Assembly (NCBI GenBank): GCA_041918615.1
Contig: JAYRVH010000017.1
Coordinates: 62,001-126,000 of the forward strand
Reading direction: 5' to 3'
DNA length: 64,000 bases
From: JAEUJM01 sp041918615
GTDB lineage: Bacteria; Actinomycetota; Acidimicrobiia; Acidimicrobiales; DATDAH01
The notes under the pieces were generated by a model. It made no database searches and was not told where the DNA came from. It saw only the letters and a program-made list of their open reading frames with translations. Below are positions 54,700 through 62,407 of the stretch, one piece after another. Position 1 is the first letter of the stretch. Each line of letters opens with the position of its first letter. Position numbers and translations under genes: made by a program.

Positions 54700-56199
54700 T
54701 CAGAAGTTCTCGTCCTCGTACTGCTGGATGGCGTCGTCGACCTCGGACTGCGCCGTGGCGATGACGGCCTCGGGGGTCTGCCCGTTGAAGTAGATGCCGT
54801 CGAGCGCGTCCGTGAGGGCCTTGCGGAACTCGGTGTAGGGCCCCAGGGTGATGCCCGGCGAATCGGGGTTCACCCCGTCCTGGAGCTGGTCGAACCCCAG
54901 GGCCAACCACTGGCCGGAAAGCGTGTTCTGCCAGGTGTCCTGCAGCACCGGGTCGTCCACCGCGGACTGGAGCAGCGGCAGGTAGGAGCCCTCGAGGTCG
55001 TTGGTCACCTGGCTCTGGGTGGTGTTGATGAACTTGAGGAAGTCCCAGGCGCCCGCCTGTACCTCCGGCGGCGTGGTGCTCATCATGTAATAGACGCCGC
55101 CGCCCACCTGCGGCCGGCCCGGCTCGTCGATGCCCGGCAGCGGTGAGGCCTGGATGTCGAGCCCCTGGAGGTCGAGGCCGTCGGTGTTGATGCGCCCGTC
55201 CGCGCTCAGCTGGCTGGTGTCGAGCTCGCCCTTGAGGAAGGACTCGATCGAGGTGGCTGCGGTGGTGGTCTCGATCCCCATCGATGCGCTCTGGGTGCCG
55301 AGGGCGAGGTACTGGTCGATCTGGCCGTCGGTGTCGGGCAGCGGCAACAGGAGCCCGTCGTCGGCCATTCCCTTCAGGAAGGTGAAGAGGTCGAGGAGGT
55401 CCTGGTTGCCCTCGAGGCTGGCCGCGGTGGCCGGGGCGTCCCGGCCGTCACCCTCGTTGACCAGGTCGACGCCGGCGCCGGTCATCCACGACTCGATGAA
55501 CGACGAGGTTGCGACCTGGACCCACGGGTGCTCGACGCCGGGGATGTTGGCATCCGCGATGGCCTGGGCGGCGTCGCGCATCTCGGCCAGGGTGGTCGGC
55601 GGGTTGTCGGGGTCGAGGCCGGCCGCCTCGAAGTGGGTCCGGTTGAAGTACAGGATCGGCGTCGACAGGTTCATCGACGTCGGCCACACCACGTCGTCGA
55701 TGCCGTAGTAGTCGAGGGCGATGGGCAGGAAGTCGTCGGTGTTGAAGCTGTCGTCGGCCTCGTCGCACGACGTGAGCGGCACCACGGTGCCACTGTCGGC
55801 CATCGACTGGTTCTGGATGTCCTCGAGGATCGCGATGCCGGGCAGGTCGTTGCTCGGGATCGCCTGCTGGTACTTGCGCTGCAGTTCCTTGTAGGACGCG
55901 CCCTGGCTCTCGACGCTGACGGTGACCTGGTCCTGCGAGGCGTTGTACTCGTCGGCCAGCGTGTTGAGCGCCTCTTCGGTCTTGGCCACGTACGCGTGCC
56001 AGAGCGTGACCTCCACCGGGCCGGCTCCTTCGAGGGCGTCGACCGGGCACTCGGGCAGGTCGGCTGCGGCGTCGTCGCCCCCTCCCGACCCGCCGCCGTC
56101 GCTCCCGCCACCACTGGTGCCGCCGCAGGCGACAGCGGTGAGAGCGAGGGCCAACGTCGCCGAGAGGATGAACACTGATCGCGAGGAACGACGCATCAC
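54700..56199 (-). CDS. Sugar ABC transporter substrate-binding lipoprotein, first copy
   Basis: A 499-residue CUT1-type binding protein. Lipobox TAVAC, then GGTSGGGSDGG linker. Binding-fold marks PIALDYYGIDDVVWPTSMNL and GGGVYYMMSTTPPEVQAG. Directly downstream of the permease gene (28 bp). It is a paralogue of the next gene. Confidence 0.92.
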   Translation of the reverse strand: MMRRSSRSVFILSATLALALTAVACGGTSGGGSDGGGSGGGDDAAADLPECPVDALEGAGPVEVTLWHAYVAKTEEALNTLADEYNASQDQVTVSVESQGASYKELQRKYQQAIPSNDLPGIAILEDIQNQSMADSGTVVPLTSCDEADDSFNTDDFLPIALDYYGIDDVVWPTSMNLSTPILYFNRTHFEAAGLDPDNPPTTLAEMRDAAQAIADANIPGVEHPWVQVATSSFIESWMTGAGVDLVNEGDGRDAPATAASLEGNQDLLDLFTFLKGMADDGLLLPLPDTDGQIDQYLALGTQSASMGIETTTAATSIESFLKGELDTSQLSADGRINTDGLDLQGLDIQASPLPGIDEPGRPQVGGGVYYMMSTTPPEVQAGAWDFLKFINTTQSQVTNDLEGSYLPLLQSAVDDPVLQDTWQNTLSGQWLALGFDQLQDGVNPDSPGITLGPYTEFRKALTDALDGIYFNGQTPEAVIATAQSEVDDAIQQYEDENF

Positions 56200-56227
56200 A
56201 CTTCTTTCTGGTGGGTCATGTCTTGGT

Positions 56228-57133
56228 TCAACCCTTCACGGCGCCGGCAGTGAGGCCCCGGATCAGGTGTCGTTGCAGGAAGATCAGCAGGACCAGCACG
56301 GGGAGGGCCGCGATGATCGCCGCCGCGAAGCCGATGTTGGACTCCTGCACGTTGCTGGCGGCCACCGACTTGAGCCCGATCTGCACCGTCTCCCACTGCG
56401 AGACCGTGACCACGGCCCGGGGCCACAGGTACTGGTTCCATGCGGCCAGGAGGGAGATGACCCCGAACGAGGCCACCACCGGCCGGGTGACCGGCACCGC
56501 CACCCGCGCCATGAACGCGAAGTGGCCGTAGCCGTCGAGCTTGGCCGCATCGAGCAGGTCGGTCGGGATGCCCATGAACCCCTGGCGGATCAGGAAGATG
56601 CCGAAGGCCGTGGCCAGGAACGGAACGGTGAGGCCCGGGTACGAGTTGAGCCAACCCATGTTGCGGATCGTGCCCACGTTGGGGATCAGCGTGACCTCGA
56701 TGGGCAGCATCAGCGTGGCCATGAACAGCACGAACACGAGCCGCTTGAAGGGGAACCGAAGGAAGGCGAAGGCGTACGCACACAGGATCGACGTGGCCAA
56801 CTGGCACGACGCGATGATCACGGTCACCACCGCGCTCAACACCATCCGGCGGCCCAACTCGCCCTCGGTGAACGCCCGACGGAAGATGTCCCACTCGACG
56901 GCAACCGGGTAGAGCGGCAACCCGTCGTTGATGTACGCGACCGGGGTCGAGAGCGCCCGTACGAGCGTCATGTAGACGGGGAAGACCACGAAGAGCGACA
57001 GGGCGCTCAGCGCGAGGTACCAGCCCACGTTCTTCGCCGTCCGCGCCGACTTGCCCGGAAGGTCGCCGGTCGTGGTGGCCGCCGCCGCGCCGAGGACCGG
57101 CGTGGGGTCGTGCATCGTGATCGTGTCAGCCAT
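56228..57133 (-). CDS. Carbohydrate ABC transporter permease (UgpE-like)
   Basis: A 301-residue permease with six hydrophobic segments. The EAA loop is AAKLDGYGHFAFMARVAVPVTRP, near residue 195. It overlaps the upstream permease by 8 bp. Confidence 0.92.
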   Translation of the reverse strand: MADTITMHDPTPVLGAAAATTTGDLPGKSARTAKNVGWYLALSALSLFVVFPVYMTLVRALSTPVAYINDGLPLYPVAVEWDIFRRAFTEGELGRRMVLSAVVTVIIASCQLATSILCAYAFAFLRFPFKRLVFVLFMATLMLPIEVTLIPNVGTIRNMGWLNSYPGLTVPFLATAFGIFLIRQGFMGIPTDLLDAAKLDGYGHFAFMARVAVPVTRPVVASFGVISLLAAWNQYLWPRAVVTVSQWETVQIGLKSVAASNVQESNIGFAAAIIAALPVLVLLIFLQRHLIRGLTAGAVKG

Positions 57134-58028
57134 AGTGCACCCGCCGATCGAGGATCAGGAATTGGCCCATGGTGACGACGAAGGTGATGCCGAACAGGCC
57201 GAGAGCCATCACCGAGCCTTCGCCGAGGTCGATGGGCTGTTGGCGCTGGAAGATCTTGAACACGAGGGTCTCGGTGGACCCCGCCGGCCCACCGGCGGTG
57301 AGGATGTCGATCTGGGCGAAGGCCTGGAACGCGAACACGGTGAGGACCACGACGAGGAACAGCAGCGTCGGCGAGATGATCGGCAGGGTGACCCGGAAGA
57401 ACCGGCGCAGCGGGCCGGCGCCATCGATGGTGGCGCTCTCCATCAACTCCTCGGGGACGGCCTGGAGGCCGGCGAGCACGATGATGAAGGTGAGCCCCAG
57501 GTTCTGCCAGATCGAGGAGAGCGACACCCCGAACAGGGCCATGTCCGGGTCGGCGAGCCAGTTGACCTTGAAGTAGCCGACCTGGGGGTTGAGCAGCACG
57601 AAGAAGATCACCGAGGCCACCGCGACCGAGGTGGCGACCGTGGAGGCGAAGATCGTCTGGAAGATCTTGATGCCCCGCAGCTTGCGGTTGGCCACCACCG
57701 CCAGCGCGATGCCCAGCACGAGGCCGGCGGGCACCGTGTAGAACACATAGCTCACGGTGTGGAGGACGCCCTCGCGGAACTCACTGCCGGTGAGCACGTC
57801 GGTGATCTGGCTGGGGCCCACGTAGCGCTCGGCCGTGCCGGTGCGGTTCTGCTGGTAGAGCGCGAAGTGGACGAGCCGACCGAGGGGGTAGAAGAAGAAC
57901 CAGCCGAACACGATGGCGGCCGGCGTGATGAACAGGACGAAGATCCCCGCTTCCCTGGTGGTGGAGCGGCGGAAGAACGACGGCGGCGCCTCGACCACGT
58001 GGTCGGCGGAGGCGAGGGTCGAGGTCAA
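57126..58028 (-). CDS. Carbohydrate ABC transporter permease (UgpA-like)
   Basis: A 300-residue permease whose likely start is the TTG at 58028, overlapping the ATPase stop (TTGA); no better start is near. Hydrophobic segments from ~25 (EAGIFVLFITPAAIVFGWFF). The EAA loop is ESATIDGAGPLRRFFRVTLP, about residue 200. Confidence 0.9.
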   Translation of the reverse strand: MTSTLASADHVVEAPPSFFRRSTTREAGIFVLFITPAAIVFGWFFFYPLGRLVHFALYQQNRTGTAERYVGPSQITDVLTGSEFREGVLHTVSYVFYTVPAGLVLGIALAVVANRKLRGIKIFQTIFASTVATSVAVASVIFFVLLNPQVGYFKVNWLADPDMALFGVSLSSIWQNLGLTFIIVLAGLQAVPEELMESATIDGAGPLRRFFRVTLPIISPTLLFLVVVLTVFAFQAFAQIDILTAGGPAGSTETLVFKIFQRQQPIDLGEGSVMALGLFGITFVVTMGQFLILDRRVHYG

Positions 58029-59110
58029 TTCAGGCGGTCCGTGCTCTCGGCGTCGAAGAGGTGCACGTTCTCGGCCAGATGGCCGAGCCGCACCGCGCTC
58101 CCGAGCGCAGGGGCCGCTCCCTCGTCGGTCTCCTGGCGGACGATCGCCTTCGAGCCGGCGATGTCGCAGATGATGTGGCGCTCGTGACCCAACCACTCGA
58201 CGGCCGACACAGTGGCCTCGATGGTGCCCTCGCCCGCGTGGAGGTGCTCGGGCCGGATGCCGACGACCACGCTGCGACCCGGCGACGCCTGGCCGACGAA
58301 CGGGATGCGGCTGGCGCCGGCGACGACGACGTTGCCCTCGACCACCTCGCCGGCGATGGTGTTCATGGGCGGACTGCCGATGAAGCGGGCCACGAACAGG
58401 TTGGCGGGCCGCTCGTACACGGCCTGGGGCGCACCCACCTGTTGGAGGCGCCCCTCGGTCATCACCGCCATGCGGTCGGCCATGGTCATGGCCTCCACCT
58501 GGTCGTGGGTGACGTAGACGAAGGTGGTGGCCACCTCCCGGTGGAGCGCGACCAGGTCGAGCCTGGTCTGGGCCCGGAGCTTGGCGTCGAGGTTCGAGAG
58601 CGGCTCGTCCATGAGGAAGACCTCGGGCCGCCGCACGATGGCCCGAGCCAGCGCGACGCGTTGACGCTGGCCCCCCGAAAGCGCGCCCGGCTTGCGCTTG
58701 ACCAGCTCGCTCAGGCCGAGGGTCTCGACTGCCCCGGTGACCCGCTCGGCCCGCTCGGATGCGGTGAGCTTCCGGGGCTCGGTCCCGTCGACGGCGTACT
58801 TGCGGGCCTTCAGCGGGAACTCGATGTTCTGGGCCACGGTCATGTGGGGATAGAGGGCGTAGCTCTGGAACACCATGGCGATGTCGCGGTCCTTGGCCTC
58901 GACGTTGTTCACCACGCGGTCGCCGATCCGCAGGACGCCGTCGCTCACGGTCTCGAGGCCGGCGATCATCCGCAGGGCGGTGCTCTTGCCGCAGCCCGAC
59001 GGGCCGAGCAGCACCATGAACTCACCGTCGGTGATGTCGAGGGTGAACGAGTCGACGGCGGTGACGTCGTCGAACCGCTTGGTCACCTCGTCGAACGAAA
59101 CCCCGCTCAT
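58025..59110 (-). CDS. Carbohydrate ABC transporter ATPase (UgpC/MsmK-like)
   Basis: A 361-residue ATPase. Walker A GPSGCGKST (~36), signature LSGGQRQRVALARA (~140), Walker B EVFLMDEPLSNLD, then a TOBE-like C-terminal domain (VVVGIRPEHLH). Start MSGVSFDEV at ATG 59110. It leads the transporter operon, in order ATPase, UgpA-like, UgpE-like, binding proteins 1 and 2. Confidence 0.93.
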   Translation of the reverse strand: MSGVSFDEVTKRFDDVTAVDSFTLDITDGEFMVLLGPSGCGKSTALRMIAGLETVSDGVLRIGDRVVNNVEAKDRDIAMVFQSYALYPHMTVAQNIEFPLKARKYAVDGTEPRKLTASERAERVTGAVETLGLSELVKRKPGALSGGQRQRVALARAIVRRPEVFLMDEPLSNLDAKLRAQTRLDLVALHREVATTFVYVTHDQVEAMTMADRMAVMTEGRLQQVGAPQAVYERPANLFVARFIGSPPMNTIAGEVVEGNVVVAGASRIPFVGQASPGRSVVVGIRPEHLHAGEGTIEATVSAVEWLGHERHIICDIAGSKAIVRQETDEGAAPALGSAVRLGHLAENVHLFDAESTDRLN

Positions 59111-59225
59111 GGCTCCCCTCCCTCCCCTGCTCGGCTCGCCGCCACGGTAGGCCGGATGGGCGACACCGGGGCGATGACCGCGTAAAGGTAGCCCAACGCG
59201 GAGATGAACGATGGACGCAGCGGGA

Positions 59226-60668
59226 TCAGCCCCGAGCGGCGGCGTAGGCGGCGCGCACCGACGCCGCATCGACCGAAGCGTCGGGCTCGACCGTGCCCCC
59301 CTCGCCCAGGCCCCACGCGGCGGCCACCCCTCCCGGATCAATGCCCTGGAGGGCCGCGGCCGCCTGGACACAGGCGCCCGTCGCCACGAGCTCGCCCGCG
59401 TCGGGCACCGTGACGGTGCGGCCGGACAGGTCCGCCAGCACGTGGCGGTAGGCGCGCGATCGTGCCCCGCCACCGACGAGAACCGTTCGCCCGGCGTGTA
59501 CGTCGACCCCCGACGCCGACAGGGCATCGAGGCCGTCGAGCAGCCCGCACACCACCCCCTCGTGGGCGGCCCGGGCCAGGTGCTCTCTCGAGATCCCGTG
59601 GCGCAGGCCCGAGAGCGTGCCCGTGGCATCGGGACGATCGGGCGTGCGCTCGCCGGCGAAGTAGGGAACCAGCACGACCCCGCCCGCGCCCGCCGGGGCC
59701 GATAGCGCCAGATCGGACAACTCGTCGTGCTCGACGCCGAGCACGTGGGCGAAAGCATCGGTGACTCGGGCGGCGTTGAGGGTGCAGACCAGCGGCAGGA
59801 ACCGGCCCGTGGCGTCCGCGAAGCCCGCGACGGCGCCGGTGGGATCGGCCGTGGCGTGATCGCTCACCGAGTACACCGTTCCCGACGTGCCCAAAGAGAA
59901 CGCCACGTCACCCGCCCGCAACCCGAGGGCGAGCGCGGCGGCCATGTTGTCGCCGGTGCCTGCAGCCACCAGCGGCTCGCCCTCGAGGCCCAGTCGGCCG
60001 GCGGGGCCGGACAGGACGTTGCCGGCAACCTCGCCGGGGCCGAGAACCTTCGGGAGTCGCGCCAGCCACCCGTCGTCGCCCGGCGCCTCGTCCACGATGC
60101 GCAACCGGTCGGTGCGCCAACGACCCTCGGCCGGTGACCAGTAGCCGGTGCCCGAGGCGTCGCCCCGATCGGTGACGTACGCGCCGGTGAGCCGGTAGGT
60201 GAGCCAGTCATGGGGCAGGAGCACGTGGGCCAGGCGCCCGAAGCGCTCCGGCTCCTGGCGGTGCATCCAGGACAGCTTGGTGATGGTGAACGCGGCCACG
60301 GGCACGCTGCCCACCGCCTCGGCCCACGCCTCGGGGCCTCCGCCTTGCTTCACGAGCCAGCCCGCGTCCGGCGACGTCTGGGTGTCGTTCCACAGCTTCG
60401 CCGGGCGGAGGACCCCGCCCGACGCACCGAGCGCAACGAGGCCGTGCTGCTGGGCCGCCACCGACACGGCGGCGACCTTGCGGACCCCCGTTGCCGCGAC
60501 TGCCTGCGCGAGGGCCGACCACCACGACTCGGGATCCTGCTCGCTCCGGGGCGGCGCGGTGGGCGGGTGCGGCGCCGACCCGGTGGCGACGAGGGCGCCG
60601 GTGTCGGCGTCGCGCACCTCCACCTTGGTGGATTGCGTCGACGAGTCGATTCCGAGGACGAGTGCCAT
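59226..60668 (-). CDS. xylB: Xylulokinase (FGGY family)
   Basis: A 480-residue FGGY kinase. N-terminal GIDSSTQSTKVEV (~5), QQHGLVAL, a domain end VGGGARSRAYRHVLAD. It phosphorylates D-xylulose. Start is the ATG at 60668; a perfect palindrome overlaps it. It sits upstream of the sugar ABC operon on the same strand (115 bp apart), so xylose or a related pentose may be the imported sugar. No xylose isomerase is in the window. Confidence 0.88.
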   Translation of the reverse strand: MALVLGIDSSTQSTKVEVRDADTGALVATGSAPHPPTAPPRSEQDPESWWSALAQAVAATGVRKVAAVSVAAQQHGLVALGASGGVLRPAKLWNDTQTSPDAGWLVKQGGGPEAWAEAVGSVPVAAFTITKLSWMHRQEPERFGRLAHVLLPHDWLTYRLTGAYVTDRGDASGTGYWSPAEGRWRTDRLRIVDEAPGDDGWLARLPKVLGPGEVAGNVLSGPAGRLGLEGEPLVAAGTGDNMAAALALGLRAGDVAFSLGTSGTVYSVSDHATADPTGAVAGFADATGRFLPLVCTLNAARVTDAFAHVLGVEHDELSDLALSAPAGAGGVVLVPYFAGERTPDRPDATGTLSGLRHGISREHLARAAHEGVVCGLLDGLDALSASGVDVHAGRTVLVGGGARSRAYRHVLADLSGRTVTVPDAGELVATGACVQAAAALQGIDPGGVAAAWGLGEGGTVEPDASVDAASVRAAYAAARG

Positions 60669-60680
60669 GTCGCACGACAT
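60667..60680. promoter_or_regulatory. 14-bp palindrome overlapping the xylulokinase start
   Basis: ATGTCG CA CGACAT is a perfect 6+2+6 dyad that begins inside the xylB start codon on the minus strand. A sugar-responsive repressor could bind here and block the xylulokinase. The remaining 146-bp gap to the propeller gene has repeated CACTACNAC-like words but no clear promoter that I would call. Confidence 0.35.
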
Positions 60681-60814
60681 TAGAAGGGCGCGTCGGGGGA
60701 CGGCGGAGGCGGTGCGCACGCGCCGGGCGGGACGATGCCCACTACCACGAGCGCATCACGGCATGTGGAGCCACTACTACCATCAGCGCGCACCCCAAAC
60801 GACAGGAACCCCTC

Positions 60815-62377
60815 ATGGAGACCCGACGCCCGGCGTTCCTACGCCCCTTGGCTGCGCTCCCTCACTTCTCCGTGCGCGACGTCGAAGACGAGATGCCCGG
60901 CGCATCGCTGTGTGGCCTGCACGCCCACGTCCTGATCGAGCCCATCGACCGCGAATCGACCGACACCGGCGAGCCGTGCGAGTTGCGCATGACGATCGAC
61001 CCCGACGAGCTGGCCGGGGTCGACGTCACCACCCTGCGGCTGTTCGCCATCGCGCTCGAAGACCCGGCTCAGCCGAGGTTCTCGCTGGTCGATCGCAGCG
61101 GTTTCGATCCGGCGACCGGTGAGCTGTGGGCTCGGATCGAACGGGCGGGCCGCTACGGGGCGTACGCCCTTCCCGCCGACCCGCGTGGGCGCTTCACCGT
61201 CGAGCAGCTGCTCGCGTCCTACCCGATCATCCGACGCGAGATGATCGACGGGGGCACCACATTCCGCGATCGCATCTGCGAATACGTCCTCTGCACCGGT
61301 GATCAACGCGGCGGCGGCCCCTGCGCGCGATGTCTCGGGCTCGAACTGACGTGGGCGGGACCGCCCGAGTTCGCCCTCTTCGAGCCCCGACCCTTCAAGC
61401 CCCGACCGATTCCCGGGCCGGTCGACCTGCAGGCTTCGTGCCTGCTCATCGACGGTCCGATCGCCTACCGCGACGAGCCCGGCAACCTCGTCACGATCAG
61501 CTCACCGGGGAGCAGCCCGACAACGGTGGTCGCGGCGACCGCCGACACCTTGATCACGTCTTTCGAAATCGGTCCCGACGGCATCACGATCGCCTTCATC
61601 ACGGAAGGCACCACCGGCTCGCCGATGTGGACCGTGGAGACATGCAGTGTCGACGGCACGAACCGCAGCCCCGTGCTCACGAGCACCGAGGAGCTGCGGT
61701 CGATCACCTGGCGACCGATGGCGGCCGGCGCTCCCCAGCTCGGGTTCACGGTCAGGCGTCCGACCGGGTTCGACCTCGATGTCGTCGAGGTGGGCGGGGC
61801 GGGGCGCGGCCGCCTGATCAGCTCGCCGATCCCCCAGGGGGCGATGCGCCTCATCGACGTCGAGCACCCGCGATGGTCGCCCGACGGCAAGCACGTGGCG
61901 TTCGTGGCCACCCTGGACGACCCAGCCCGCGGCGCCCATTCCTGGGTCGCGACCCTCCTCTGCGTCGCGAGCGGCGATGGCACCGGGGTGACCCGAGCCC
62001 CGCTCACACCGACGATCATCGCAGAAGGACCCGTCTTCTGGCTCCCCGACGGCAGCGGCATCGGCTGCGGACTGACCTTCTCATACTCATTTGCGCCTGA
62101 GTTCTCGGTCTACCGGTTCGTGGCCGGTGCGCTGGCCGGCCTGGCCCGGGGGCTCGCCGCCGGAGGACTCGCGCACACGATCGCCTGGTTGTCGGTCGCA
62201 CCGCGGGGCGACCGGGTCGTGACGAGCCACGCCTGGCCCGGCCTACCGCCTCGCGACCTCTGGGTCCATGACCTCCACGTGAACTGGTCGGCCACGCCGC
62301 CGATCACCATGGGGCCTCCGTTGGCGATCAACCGACAGGGGTACCGTCCCAACTGGGGCGCCACCTGCGCGACGTAG
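60815..62377 (+). CDS. Cytoplasmic TolB-like beta-propeller protein with a Cys4 cluster
   Basis: A 520-residue protein starting METRRP with AGGAA upstream. Residues ~150-180 carry four cysteines, C155-x4-C160-x9-C170-x2-C173, a probable zinc site. The rest (from ~200) is a propeller: DVEHPRWSPDGKHVAFVA is a TolB/PD40 repeat. There is no signal peptide. I know no family for the N-terminal part; it could sense or bind something via the propeller. No gene is coupled to it on the same strand. Confidence 0.7.
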   Translation: METRRPAFLRPLAALPHFSVRDVEDEMPGASLCGLHAHVLIEPIDRESTDTGEPCELRMTIDPDELAGVDVTTLRLFAIALEDPAQPRFSLVDRSGFDPATGELWARIERAGRYGAYALPADPRGRFTVEQLLASYPIIRREMIDGGTTFRDRICEYVLCTGDQRGGGPCARCLGLELTWAGPPEFALFEPRPFKPRPIPGPVDLQASCLLIDGPIAYRDEPGNLVTISSPGSSPTTVVAATADTLITSFEIGPDGITIAFITEGTTGSPMWTVETCSVDGTNRSPVLTSTEELRSITWRPMAAGAPQLGFTVRRPTGFDLDVVEVGGAGRGRLISSPIPQGAMRLIDVEHPRWSPDGKHVAFVATLDDPARGAHSWVATLLCVASGDGTGVTRAPLTPTIIAEGPVFWLPDGSGIGCGLTFSYSFAPEFSVYRFVAGALAGLARGLAAGGLAHTIAWLSVAPRGDRVVTSHAWPGLPPRDLWVHDLHVNWSATPPITMGPPLAINRQGYRPNWGATCAT

Positions 62378-62407
62378 CTCCGGACGCGTCCACCCGCGTG
62401 GTCGAGA

